The notes below the pieces were generated by a model that saw only the letters and a program-made list of their open reading frames with translations, had not been told where the DNA came from and searched no databases. This document shows positions 1-8,152 of a stretch of DNA of 31,443 nucleotides, one piece after another. The stretch is from Chloroflexota bacterium (lineage in GTDB: Bacteria > Chloroflexota > Chloroflexia > Thermomicrobiales > JADLAZ01). Positions within the stretch are counted from its first letter, which is position 1; each line of letters starts with the position of its first letter. Location of the stretch: NCBI GenBank assembly GCA_020849725.1, contig JADLAZ010000108.1, positions 1-31,443 of the forward strand, in the 5' to 3' direction. The position numbers and the translations under genes were made by a program.

Positions 1-1601
1 GCCGCTGCTTCCTGGCCGATCTTCTGCAGGTTCTTCGGCAGCGACGCCACGTGCTGCTTGATCTCGGTGCGGCCCTGGGCGATGCGGTTGCGGGCGGCGG
101 TCAGCTCCGCCCCGACGATGTCGGCTACCTGGTTGATGACGCCGTCCATCTTGCTGGTGAACAACTTGACACCGGCGTCGACGATGGCGTCCAGCTCAGG
201 CGGCTTGGAGAACTGATCCACCACCCACAGCGCCAGCCCGCCTGGTTGCAGCAAGTAGCGCTTGAGCTTGAAGCTCGTCGTCTTGTCGTCGATGTGGCTT
301 TCCATCGCCTCACGCGCGGCTTTCTCGCCGGCGTCGAAGGCGGTGGTGACCTTGCCCTCCAGTCCGTCCAGGATCTTGGTCACGTCGGCTTTGGCGCGGC
401 CGTAGATCGCCTCCAGGTCGGCGGCGACCTTGGCGCGGTCGGCCTCGTCCTTGGCCTTGGTTGCCCCTTGCTGCGTGGCCACCTGCGCCAGCGCGCCGAG
501 CTTGCCGGCGCGCATGCTGCCCATCGCCACGCCGGCGGCGCCGGTGGCGTCGGCCTTGGCCTGGTCGAGCGTACCCTTCTCGTCGGCGCGGTGAGCGGGC
601 GGCGCGGCGGCAGTGTGAGCGTCGGCCTGCTTCTTGGCCGCCAGCGCGTCATTGAACTGCGGCTCGTTGGATTTTGCCAGCTGCTGCTCGGTGACGCCGG
701 CCTCTTTCATCTGGCTGTCGGTCGCGCACTGCTCGGGTTTAAGCGACACCTCGTCGGCCGGTTTGGGCGCGGGCATGGCCGTGGCAGCGCCGACCGCCGC
801 TGGCGCAGGCCCAGCCGCGGCGGGCTTGAGCGGCGTCACCGGCTTCGGCTGCGCACCGCCAGGCTCGGGCGCGGCCTGCGTCGTCTGCTTGATGTCCTTC
901 TCGGCCGTTTCTTTCCCGCTCTTGACCTGGCCGACAACCTGCCCTTTGACCTGAGCTGCCTTGCCGGACGACTTGTACTTGTCGGCCTCGTCCAGGTTCT
1001 TCGGCGCCGCCGCCTCGATAGCCTTGCGCACCGCCTCCACAAACGCCTTCTTGTCGAAGACACCGGGCTGCTGCTGGCCCATCTTGTCGACCTGGTTGGC
1101 CGCTGCCTGGCTGGCGACCTCATTGGCCGGCCCGGTGGCGGCGGCCTGCGCCTCGTCGGCTCTGGCCTTGGCTGGTGGGTGTTGCTTCTCCGCTGCCGCC
1201 TGCTGGCCGACCTTCTTGGTCACCTGCTGCAGACCGGGGTGCTGGGCAGGTGCGACGGGCGGCCGCTCGACAACGGGCGGGCAGTCGCGCTGAACGACGC
1301 CGACCGCGCCGGCATCGCGCATGCGGGCGATGACGCGGGCGACATGGGCATTGCCGTAGCCACGCTGCATCTGGCGCATCAGCAGGGCGCGCTGAGCCTG
1401 GTTCGGGGTAGTGGCCAGGCGCGGGTCGCTGAGGAGCGCCGCGTGCCGCCCGACAACTCGGCCGTCGTCGGCGCTGCCGACCATGGGCGTCAGGTCGGCG
1501 CTGGCAGCAGCGGGCGCCCTGGCAGCAGCGGGCGCGCTGGCAGGCGCCGATGACTGCCGCTGCTCGTCGGACGACTTCAAACCTGGCGCCATACCTGTCA
1601 T
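1..1601 (-). CDS. Large Ala-rich eCIS-associated protein, 3' end cut off by the window edge
   Basis: The minus strand is open from an ATG at 1601 to the left edge without a stop, giving at least 533 residues. The start has an AGGA 8-11 bases upstream; a second in-frame ATG lies at 1592. The protein is rich in Ala, Lys, Gln and Pro. Near residues 65-85 it has an 'LLMRQMQRGYGNAHVARV' segment that resembles the 'LQRxxGNaxvar' motif of the DUF4157 protein just upstream. A Pro-rich linker then leads into a long, probably helical Lys/Ala/Glu region with segments such as 'KGQVVGQVKSGKETAEKDI' and 'MPAPKPADEVSLKPEQC'. I recall proteins with this central region next to DUF4157 genes in eCIS-type loci, but cannot name the family or assign an activity. 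It starts 66 bases after the DUF4157 stop, so it is probably the third gene of that operon. A cargo or tail-associated role is inferred. Confidence 0.75.
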   Translation of the reverse strand, partial: MTGMAPGLKSSDEQRQSSAPASAPAAARAPAAASADLTPMVGSADDGRVVGRHAALLSDPRLATTPNQAQRALLMRQMQRGYGNAHVARVIARMRDAGAVGVVQRDCPPVVERPPVAPAQHPGLQQVTKKVGQQAAAEKQHPPAKARADEAQAAATGPANEVASQAAANQVDKMGQQQPGVFDKKAFVEAVRKAIEAAAPKNLDEADKYKSSGKAAQVKGQVVGQVKSGKETAEKDIKQTTQAAPEPGGAQPKPVTPLKPAAAGPAPAAVGAATAMPAPKPADEVSLKPEQCATDSQMKEAGVTEQQLAKSNEPQFNDALAAKKQADAHTAAAPPAHRADEKGTLDQAKADATGAAGVAMGSMRAGKLGALAQVATQQGATKAKDEADRAKVAADLEAIYGRAKADVTKILDGLEGKVTTAFDAGEKAAREAMESHIDDKTTSFKLKRYLLQPGGLALWVVDQFSKPPELDAIVDAGVKLFTSKMDGVINQVADIVGAELTAARNRIAQGRTEIKQHVASLPKNLQKIGQEAA

Positions 1602-1667
1602 GACCGCGGTCCTACCCTGACTGTGCCGGACGAAGCCCGCGCCGGGTATCAGGCCGGGCGACGGGAC

Positions 1668-2588
1668 CTAGTCGTCGTGGTCGCGCTGCGCGGCGTGAGC
1701 GGCCGGCTGGCCGCTGGTGATGGCGGCCGCGGCCGCGTCGGCCTCCTGCTCGTGCTGATCGCCAGCGGCCGTCACCGTCATCGGGCCGCCGCTGCCGGTC
1801 ATCGATCGCTGCTGGACGACATGCGTCAGCTCATGCGCCATCAGGCCGCTGTCGGAGGCGCTGGCGCTCTCGCCGAGGAAGATATCGTTGCCGGTGGTGA
1901 AGGCCCGCCCGGCAATGCTGCGGTTGAGCGCGGCCGACTCGCTGCCGGAGTGGACGCGGACGTCCTCGAAGCTGGTGTCGAAGTTGGTCTCCATCGCCGA
2001 GCGGGTGCCGTGATCGAGCGGCGCGCCGCCGCCGCGCTGACTCGAGATGCGGTCGGACAGCCCGGCGCTGATCGGCCCGCCAGCCAGGCCGACTTCTGGC
2101 TCGCGCTGCGCGTCGCCGCGCGCCATCTGGATCTCCTCGTCTTCCTCACCCTCGCGTTGCAGTCGCTCCATCTGCATCTCGTCCTCTTCCGGCTCCTCCT
2201 GGCGCTGGAGGCGAGACATCTGGACCTCCTCGTCCTCCTCCTGGCGCTGCAGGCGCTGCTCCATGATCGGGACGTTGGCCTCATCGCCGGGCGCGGCATG
2301 GCGCTGGAGGCGGACCATTTGGACCTCCTCGTCCTCCTCCTGGCGCTCGAGGCGGTCCATCTGGATCTCCTCCTCTTCGCTCCCCTGGCGCTGGAGGCGG
2401 GCCATTTGCAGTTCCTCTTCCTCCGGCGCGCCCTGACGCTGGGCGAGCATGCGCGCGATCTGGGCGTTGCCCACCTGGCGTTGCAGTTGGAGCAGGGGGT
2501 GCGCGTCGGCGTGGTCGGCCTGCGCCGCGTCGGCGGAGCGGCGCACGGCGGTGCTGTGCTGGCGTTCGGTCGCGGCGTACCGGTCCAT
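1668..2588 (-). CDS. DUF4157 (eCIS core domain) protein with acidic LQRQ repeats
   Basis: A 306-residue protein starting at ATG 2588 after a strong GAGGAGGAG ribosome site. Residues 32-50 carry 'LLQLQRQVGNAQIARML', the short motif common at the N terminus of eCIS-associated proteins. Residues 53-160 are a tandem acidic repeat (separate entry). Residues about 188-262 are the DUF4157 domain: 'FDTSFEDVRVHSGSESAALN', 'RAFTTGNDIFLG' and 'LMAHELTHVVQQ', with an HExxH zinc-protease-like motif at 252-256 and a downstream 'HEQEAD' acidic cluster at 279-284. DUF4157 proteins are characteristic partners of contractile injection systems, where they are discussed as putative metallopeptidases or cargo-linked factors; their activity is not settled. 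It lies 38 bases after the ATPase stop and 66 before the next gene. No signal peptide is visible. Confidence 0.9.
   Translation of the reverse strand: MDRYAATERQHSTAVRRSADAAQADHADAHPLLQLQRQVGNAQIARMLAQRQGAPEEEELQMARLQRQGSEEEEIQMDRLERQEEDEEVQMVRLQRHAAPGDEANVPIMEQRLQRQEEDEEVQMSRLQRQEEPEEDEMQMERLQREGEEDEEIQMARGDAQREPEVGLAGGPISAGLSDRISSQRGGGAPLDHGTRSAMETNFDTSFEDVRVHSGSESAALNRSIAGRAFTTGNDIFLGESASASDSGLMAHELTHVVQQRSMTGSGGPMTVTAAGDQHEQEADAAAAAITSGQPAAHAAQRDHDD
2109..2432 (-). repeat. In-gene tandem repeat, about 7 units (acidic stretch + QMxRLQRQ)
   Basis: Residues 53-160 of the DUF4157 protein consist of about seven units of 14-19 residues. Each has a run of Glu/Asp, then [LIVM]QM-x-R-L-Q-R-Q: EEEELQMARLQRQ, EEEEIQMDRLERQ, EEDEEVQMVRLQRH, a degenerate unit ending MEQRLQRQ, EEDEEVQMSRLQRQ, EEDEMQMERLQRE and EEDEEIQMARGDAQRE. 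The DNA units are visibly similar (recurring ctcctcgtcctcctcctggcgctg on the plus strand in several copies), consistent with expansion by slippage or unequal recombination. Confidence 0.9.
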
Positions 2589-2626
2589 GCGTCTCCTCCT
2601 CGGTGTACGGTGAGTGGTCGGTGGCC

Positions 2627-4834
2627 TCAGATGCCGGCCGGCGTGGCATCGGCGCGCATGAGCGAGAGATACCGGCCAAAGTCAGCTTCGGTGACGAGCT
2701 TGCCCAGCTTCTGATACTCGCGCTTGGTGGCGCGCGCGATGTGGATCATGTGCAGGTGGCGGCCGTCCTCAGCCGCCAGGAAGGCCGCCAGCAGCGCCAC
2801 ATTGCGGATGCTGCCGCCGGCCAGCTTGAATTGGCGCGCGCAGAAGCCCAGGTCGACGTCCGGCGCCAGCGGCGCCTCGACCGGGAAGACCTTCTGCCAG
2901 ATGCGCAGCCGGTCCGGTTCCTCTGGAAACGGGAAATCGATCGAGATGTGCAGCCGGCGCACGAAGGCATCGTCCAGATTCTTGCGCAGATTCGTCGCCA
3001 GGATCACGACGCCGTCGTACTCCTCCATCTTCTGCAGCAGGTAACCGACCTCGATGTTGGCGTAGCGGTCGTGCGCGTCCTTGACCTCCGACCGCTTGCC
3101 GAACAGCGCGTCCGCCTCATCGAAGAAGAGAATAGCGTTGGCCTCGCGGGCCGCGCGGAAGATGCCGTCCAGGTTCTTCTCCGTCTCACCGATGTACTTG
3201 CTGACGATCGTCGACAGATCGACCTTGTACAGCTCCAGCCCGAGATCGGCGGCGATGATGTCGGCCGCCATGGTCTTGCCGGTGCCCGACTGCCCGGCAA
3301 AGAGCGCGTTGACGCCCTTGCCCATCGCCAGGTGCCGGTCGAAGCCCCAGCTCTCGAGGACGGTGCGGCGGTGGCGCACCTGCACCGAGATCTCGCGCAG
3401 TTGCCCGATCTGATCGGTCGGCAGCACGATATCGTCCCAGGTGTAGGTGGTGCGGATCTTGTGGGCCAGGTTGTCGAGCCGGCCGCTCGACTGCGCTCGG
3501 CAGGCAGCATACAGGTCGTCCGTCGCCAGCGGGCGATTGTGCCAGCGCGCCAGCGAGCGCGCCATCGCGATCGCGTCGCGGATCTGACCGCCGGTCAGGC
3601 GGAAGGTGCTGGAAAGTGCCTGCAGCGTCATCTCACCGGGGCTGTCGCCGTTCAGGCGCTGCTGCCAGAGCGTCTCGCGCTCCGTGTACGAGGTGACCGG
3701 CACCTCCACCCTCAAGAAGCGGCGCTGCCGCAGCGCGCCCCGCGCCTCCCATGGCAGTTCCAGCGCCAGGATCGATAGCCCGTCATGCGCGTCGAGCGCC
3801 GCCAGCACCGGCTTGCGCCAGACTGCCAGCGCATCGTCACGCAGCACACCGTCGGCGCCCTGCCACAGGATCGCCGCCCCGCGCAGGCGGGCCTCGCGCA
3901 CCAGCCGCTGGGTCAGGTCGAGCGGCGGCTGATCGGAGCGCACCAGCCGCTCGAGATCGACGGCCAGTAACGGCACCCCGATGTCGGCGCACAGCGCCTC
4001 GGCGATCGCCTGTCGCCCGCTGCCGTAGCTGCCCTGCAGCGCCAGCACGACGCCGCCGGCGGCCGGCGCGCACGTCTGGCGCAGCCGGTCGATGAGGTCC
4101 GGCACGAGCACCAGCTCGGTGAATGACCGCTCCGGCTGCACGATCTCGGTGAAGGGGGCGAGCATCGCGTCGAGCGTCGGGTACCCCAGCAACTCGTTGA
4201 CCACCCGATCATCGATCTTGATGACCCTCGACAGCAGCGCTGGCTGGCGCTGGCCGTCCTCAACGAGTTGGACCAGCGCGTGGCGCAGCAGCGGCGCGCT
4301 GGGCAGGAAGGCGGCGCGGGCGGCGCCGATGTCGGATGGCTCGAGGCACAGCAGGCGCAGCGCCAGATCGACCAGGGGCCGCTTGCGCGTCACATCATCC
4401 TGCAAGTAGGCGTACAACCGCTCGTAGCGCAGATCGAACTCCGGCGCCAGCGCGAGCAGCAGGACATCGCGCTCGAAGCGATCGAGATTGAACAGATGGC
4501 CCAGGCGCCAGAACGGAAAGCGAGCCGAGCCGTATTCGGCGGCGCTGGCCGCCAGGCGCGCCTCGATCGCGTCGCGCTCGGCAGCCAGCGCGCGGCGCCG
4601 GTCTGCCAGCGGCTCCGGCAGCGATGGCAGGCCGGCGCTGAGGACGGCGACTTCTGAGTCCGGGATATACAGCCCCCGGTACTCATCGTCGGCTAGCGCG
4701 CCATACGTGTGCTGCGTGACCGATACCCGCCAGGCCAGCAGCCGGTGCAGCCAGCCGAGCATGGCCCGCGCGTACTCGTCCGCTGAGCCAAACAGCATGG
4801 CCGGTGCAACGCTGGCGCTGACTCCAGTGGACAT
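2627..4834 (-). CDS. eCIS-type AAA ATPase with a degenerate first AAA module
   Basis: The protein is 735 residues from ATG 4834, which has an excellent GAGAGGGG site 5-12 bases upstream. The frame is open much further (past 5700), but that stretch covers the divergent gene and is not coding; an ATG at 5006 is a weaker alternative start. Residues 1-120 contain 'DEYRGLYIPDSEV' and a helical domain. A first AAA-like module around residue 268 has a broken P-loop, 'GSYGSGRQ' (Arg for the Walker Lys). The second module is intact: Walker A 'GQSGTGKT' at about 514-521, Walker B 'ILFFDEAD' near 568-575, sensor-like 'VILATN' and an arginine finger region 'FVRRL'. This two-module layout is the one carried by ATPases of contractile injection clusters, which are thought to help particle assembly. 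It is the first gene of the minus-strand operon. Confidence 0.88.
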   Translation of the reverse strand: MSTGVSASVAPAMLFGSADEYARAMLGWLHRLLAWRVSVTQHTYGALADDEYRGLYIPDSEVAVLSAGLPSLPEPLADRRRALAAERDAIEARLAASAAEYGSARFPFWRLGHLFNLDRFERDVLLLALAPEFDLRYERLYAYLQDDVTRKRPLVDLALRLLCLEPSDIGAARAAFLPSAPLLRHALVQLVEDGQRQPALLSRVIKIDDRVVNELLGYPTLDAMLAPFTEIVQPERSFTELVLVPDLIDRLRQTCAPAAGGVVLALQGSYGSGRQAIAEALCADIGVPLLAVDLERLVRSDQPPLDLTQRLVREARLRGAAILWQGADGVLRDDALAVWRKPVLAALDAHDGLSILALELPWEARGALRQRRFLRVEVPVTSYTERETLWQQRLNGDSPGEMTLQALSSTFRLTGGQIRDAIAMARSLARWHNRPLATDDLYAACRAQSSGRLDNLAHKIRTTYTWDDIVLPTDQIGQLREISVQVRHRRTVLESWGFDRHLAMGKGVNALFAGQSGTGKTMAADIIAADLGLELYKVDLSTIVSKYIGETEKNLDGIFRAAREANAILFFDEADALFGKRSEVKDAHDRYANIEVGYLLQKMEEYDGVVILATNLRKNLDDAFVRRLHISIDFPFPEEPDRLRIWQKVFPVEAPLAPDVDLGFCARQFKLAGGSIRNVALLAAFLAAEDGRHLHMIHIARATKREYQKLGKLVTEADFGRYLSLMRADATPAGI

Positions 4835-5260
4835 GCGGCCCCTCTCGTCGTCGGGGGCAAGCCAGTACCCAGCCGGGCCTGGCACGGCGTCACCGGGATA
4901 AACGTCGGTGAGCAGCCATTCTGGGCCAGCTCCAGCGCCAGGTGTGGCCAGCGCCACCTGTGCCATCGCGAAAGCGGGACGTTCGTACCGCTCGCGCGTG
5001 GCCATTAGGACATTGACCGGCGCGACTACTCGGCGTACTATAGAGACCGAAGGCGAGATGAGACCGACCCGTGACCCATAGTGCGGTGGGCAGGCGCCGT
5101 GGTTGGCGGCCATCTGGCGGTAGGCCCGGTGGTGAATTGGCCCGACGGAGCTGGATCGGCGCGAGGTTGGACCGGTCACCGAGCAGGTTTTCCGAGCGTG
5201 ACGGCGCTGCGGAGAACTGGGCGAGGCGATGCTGGCGGGACCGGCGGAGGTGGGACGCTG
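4835..5260. other. Divergent intergenic region between eCIS operon and sigma-like gene
   Basis: 426 bases separate the chosen starts of the two divergent genes. Near the middle, TATAGT (rc of 5037-5042) is a fair -10 box for the ATPase operon but has no good -35; the overlapping plus-strand promoter is listed separately. The leftward half (4835-5006) stays open in the ATPase frame from an ATG at 5006 and could encode a 57-residue N-terminal extension. Its third-codon GC is lower than in the body of the gene and it lacks a ribosome site, so I treat it as leader. No tRNA or repeat is seen. Confidence 0.5.
5013..5041 (+). promoter_or_regulatory. Candidate promoter for the sigma-like gene
   Basis: TTGACC at 5013-5018 (5 of 6 to the -35 consensus) is followed after 17 bases by TACTAT at 5036-5041 (4 of 6 to the -10 consensus). 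Transcription would start near 5048, leaving a leader of about 210 bases. It overlaps the possible leftward -10 at 5037-5042, so the two directions may compete. Confidence 0.35.
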
Positions 5261-6049
5261 ATGCTCGTCATGTCCGAAGCGCACGGCGCGCCGGCGGTCG
5301 GTGGGCTGGGCTACGTGCGCCTGGCCATGCTGACCCTCTACGAGCCGGCCGAGCTGGTGGAACGGCTGCCGGTCGACCAGCTCGCCCAGCAGTGCGCTGA
5401 AGAGACGATGCGGTATTACCGGAGCGAGGCCATCGATGGTCGCTACGGGTACCAGTTGTTCCGCCGGGCCATCGTGCTGCACGACGACGACGCCTGGCGC
5501 GAGGTAGAGCGGATCTACCGGGGTCAATTGGAGCGATGGGCACGCACCAACCGGCTCTTTCCGCAGGCCGGCGAAGAAGCCGAGGCCCTGGCCAACCGCG
5601 CGCTGGAGAACCTGTGGCGGCGCGTGGATGCGACCGGCTTCGCCGGCTTCCCCAACCTCAGCAGCATTCTCGGGTACCTGCAGCGGTCGGTGCATAATCT
5701 GGTCATCGATGCCGCCCGGATGCGTACGCGGGAGCAGCAGCGGGCCGAGGCGCTCGGCCAGTCGCTGGCCAGCCGCGTCGTGCCGACGCCGCAAGGGTAT
5801 GCTCTGGACCAGGTGCAGGCCGCCGAGATCTGGTCACTAGTGCGCGAGCAATGTCGCAACGAGCGCGAGCAGCGGGTCGCCTACTGCTACCTTGTGCTTG
5901 GGTTGAAGCCGAGCGACATCCTGGCGCTCTTTCCAGCGGCCTTCGGTAGTACGGCGATCATCAATGCCACGCTGGCGACGCTGCTCAAGCGGCTCCGGCG
6001 CAGCCCAGCCCTCCGCCGCCAGCGTCAGGAAGCCGGCGTCATCCACTGA
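5261..6049 (+). CDS. Sigma-70-family-like factor divergent from eCIS operon
   Basis: 262 residues from ATG 5261, chosen because GGAGGTG sits 9 bases upstream; the frame is open further left (to 5081) but without a site. Residues about 65-150 look like sigma region 2: 'VLHDDDAWREVERIYRGQL', 'ANRALENLWRRVDA' and 'LGYLQRSVHNLVIDAARMR'. The C-terminal third ('LKPSDILALFPAAFGS' to 'ATLLKRLRRSPALRR') resembles a helix-turn-helix region 4 but is divergent. No anti-sigma gene lies beside it. It ends 3 bases from the stop of the convergent fusion gene. Its position back to back with the eCIS operon suggests it controls that operon, which is inference. An orphan ECF-like factor of other function is the alternative. 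Confidence 0.65.
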   Translation: MLVMSEAHGAPAVGGLGYVRLAMLTLYEPAELVERLPVDQLAQQCAEETMRYYRSEAIDGRYGYQLFRRAIVLHDDDAWREVERIYRGQLERWARTNRLFPQAGEEAEALANRALENLWRRVDATGFAGFPNLSSILGYLQRSVHNLVIDAARMRTREQQRAEALGQSLASRVVPTPQGYALDQVQAAEIWSLVREQCRNEREQRVAYCYLVLGLKPSDILALFPAAFGSTAIINATLATLLKRLRRSPALRRQRQEAGVIH

Positions 6050-6052
6050 CCA

Positions 6053-8152
6053 TCAGGCGTTGCGCCGGCTGAACAGGATGCTGATCAGGTTATCGACCGG
6101 CGCGTACTGATCGGTCAGGATGATCTGCGGCCCATCGGCGACGTAGGCGGCCAGTTCGTCGAGCGGTTGCGCCACCAATCGGGGCGCCTGCCCGTGCGCC
6201 CGCGTGGCGCGGCCGACCTCGTCCAGGTCCAGCGGGCGGTTCGCGCCGTAAACGACGAAGACGTTCGCGCCGCCGCTCGTCCACGATGGGCTGGTCGCCA
6301 GCAACTGCACGTGTGGAAAGGTCTGCTGCATCGTCCGGATTGCCGAGCGCAGCAATTGGCCGTCGCGGTACAGGTCGATGACCGAGAGCAGATAGACGCC
6401 ATCGTCGGTCAGCAAGCCCCGGATGCGGTCGTTGTATTCCTTGGTCATGATGTGGCCGGGCACCGACAGGTCGTTGACCGCGTCCTGAACGATCAGGTCG
6501 TAGTGGCCGGGAGACGCCTGCTCCTGCACGAACTGACGGCCGTCCATGTTGTGCGTCTGAATGCGGGTGTCGCGGCGCAGGCCCAGGTCGCGGTAGGCTG
6601 TCTCGGTCACGCCCGGGTCGATCTCGACGACTTCGATGCTGGCGCGCGGCAGGAACGCCTCGACCCAGCGCGGATAGGTGTAGCCGCCGCCGCCGATCAG
6701 CAGGATATTTGGCTGGTCGCCAGCGCGCGCTGCCGCGGCCAGCGACAGGTCGACCTGCACATGCTCGTGATCGTAGCCCATATAGGCCGGGTTGTTCGGT
6801 TGGACATAGGAGTGGACGAGGTGGTCCTGGACAAGCACCATCACGCCGCCGTCCTTGTCTGGGTTGAAGTAGGTGCGGATGCAGAAATAGTCGGTCTCCT
6901 GGGTGCAGCGGCTGGCCAGTTGGCCGGTGGCCGCTAGCGTGACGATGGCGGCGATCCCCACGCCGCCAGCCGCCACGAGCAGGGGCCAGCGGCGCCACAG
7001 CGCACCGGCGACGATGCCGAGCGCCAGCAGGCCCACGCCGGCCAGGAAGATCAACTGGCGCACGCCGAGCAGCGAGATGAGCACCCACCCGGCGGCGAAG
7101 GCGCCAGCGATCGCGCCGGCGGTGGACCAGGCGTAAATGCGGCCGGCGGTGCGGCCGGCGTGCGCGACGTCGGCGATGGCCAGCCGGATCGCTTGCGGCG
7201 AAATCGTGCCCAGCAGCAGCACCGGCACGAAAAACAACAGCAGCGACAGGGCGACGATGCGCTCCATGAGGCCGAGTGACCCCAGGACCTGGCGCGGTGT
7301 GACGAACTCAATCAGCGGTAGAATCGCCAGGCTAGCCAGCCCGCCCAGGACCAGGCTCACGCCAAGGATCGACCGCCGCGGCGCGTGGTCCGCCAACCGT
7401 CCCCCAATGACGTTGCCGGTGGCGATGCCGGCCAGCACCACGCCGATGATGCCAGTCCAGCTGTAGAGCGACACACCGACATATGGCGCCAGCACGCGGC
7501 TGGCGGCTAGCTCGATCAGCATCGTGCAAAAGCTGCTGACGGCGACGACGGCGCAGGCGGCAATGACCGGCAGCATCGCCGTTCGCGTGGTTCCATGGGT
7601 GTCGGACCGGATGGCGGTGCTGGCGTCACTGACCGCCACGGCCGCCGCGGGCGGGGCCAACGCGACGACCAGCAGCCCCAGGCCGAGCAGCAGGCCGGCC
7701 ACGCCTAGCACGATCGCATTTATCGGGAAGGTCGCTATGAGGACGAAACCGGTCAGGAAATTGCCGGCCAGGCTGCCGAGGGTGCCGAGGGCGTAGATTA
7801 GTCCAACGACGCGGCCGGCATGGCCAACGTCCGGCAGCATGATCCGGATGGCCACTGGCGTGATCATGCTCAGGACAAAGCTCGGTGGGAAGCACAGCAG
7901 CAGCGTCAGCAGGGCGATGCGTGGATAGAGCGCCAGGCCGCGCAGGACCGCGCCGTCGCCAAGCAGGCCGATCAACCCGAGCGTGCCGGCACTGGCCAGG
8001 CTGCCCAGTACCAGCAGCAGGCCGAGCGTGCGGGTGGTCGGCGCGCGGTCGGCGATGCGGCCACCGAACCAGTTGCCGAGACTGATGCCCAGCATGAAGA
8101 CGCCGATGACGGCCGTCCACGTTGCCAGCGACACGCCGATGAAGGGTGACAA
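6053..8152 (-). CDS. Membrane-fused spermidine synthase-like protein, start uncertain
   Basis: 699 residues if started at TTG 8152. The first ~400 residues are membrane helices in two related halves. 'GVSLATWTAVIGVFMLGIS' with 'GGRIADRAP' in the first half recurs as 'GVSLYSWTGIIGVVLAGIA' with 'GGRLADHAP' in the second, and 'GHAGRVVGLIYALGTLGSLA' recurs as 'AHAGRTAGRIYAWSTAGAIA'. The last ~270 residues are a SpeE-like Rossmann domain: 'LIGGGGYTYPRW', 'VEIDPGV', 'NMDGRQFV', then 'DAVNDLSVPGHIMTKEY' at the active-site loop. That loop differs from the usual DSSDPxGP of true spermidine synthases, so the substrate is unknown. Family members of this fused type are often annotated as spermidine synthase. 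The frame stays open upstream to 8404 and encodes another plausible helix (see 8153-8462). Convergent with the sigma-like gene. Confidence 0.85.
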   Translation of the reverse strand: MSPFIGVSLATWTAVIGVFMLGISLGNWFGGRIADRAPTTRTLGLLLVLGSLASAGTLGLIGLLGDGAVLRGLALYPRIALLTLLLCFPPSFVLSMITPVAIRIMLPDVGHAGRVVGLIYALGTLGSLAGNFLTGFVLIATFPINAIVLGVAGLLLGLGLLVVALAPPAAAVAVSDASTAIRSDTHGTTRTAMLPVIAACAVVAVSSFCTMLIELAASRVLAPYVGVSLYSWTGIIGVVLAGIATGNVIGGRLADHAPRRSILGVSLVLGGLASLAILPLIEFVTPRQVLGSLGLMERIVALSLLLFFVPVLLLGTISPQAIRLAIADVAHAGRTAGRIYAWSTAGAIAGAFAAGWVLISLLGVRQLIFLAGVGLLALGIVAGALWRRWPLLVAAGGVGIAAIVTLAATGQLASRCTQETDYFCIRTYFNPDKDGGVMVLVQDHLVHSYVQPNNPAYMGYDHEHVQVDLSLAAAARAGDQPNILLIGGGGYTYPRWVEAFLPRASIEVVEIDPGVTETAYRDLGLRRDTRIQTHNMDGRQFVQEQASPGHYDLIVQDAVNDLSVPGHIMTKEYNDRIRGLLTDDGVYLLSVIDLYRDGQLLRSAIRTMQQTFPHVQLLATSPSWTSGGANVFVVYGANRPLDLDEVGRATRAHGQAPRLVAQPLDELAAYVADGPQIILTDQYAPVDNLISILFSRRNA

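Noticed and set aside
51..1553. 500-codon open frame on the plus strand
   Set aside because: Its product is Leu/Gly/Arg-rich with no motifs, and the opposite strand encodes a sensible eCIS-linked protein with a ribosome site.
1623..3778. Long plus-strand open frames over the DUF4157 and ATPase genes
   Set aside because: They are antisense shadows caused by GC-rich third positions; the minus strand has clear DUF4157 and AAA motifs.
4835..5794. N-terminal extension of the ATPase frame
   Set aside because: It overlaps the sigma-like gene on the other strand; the ATG at 4834 has the best ribosome site.
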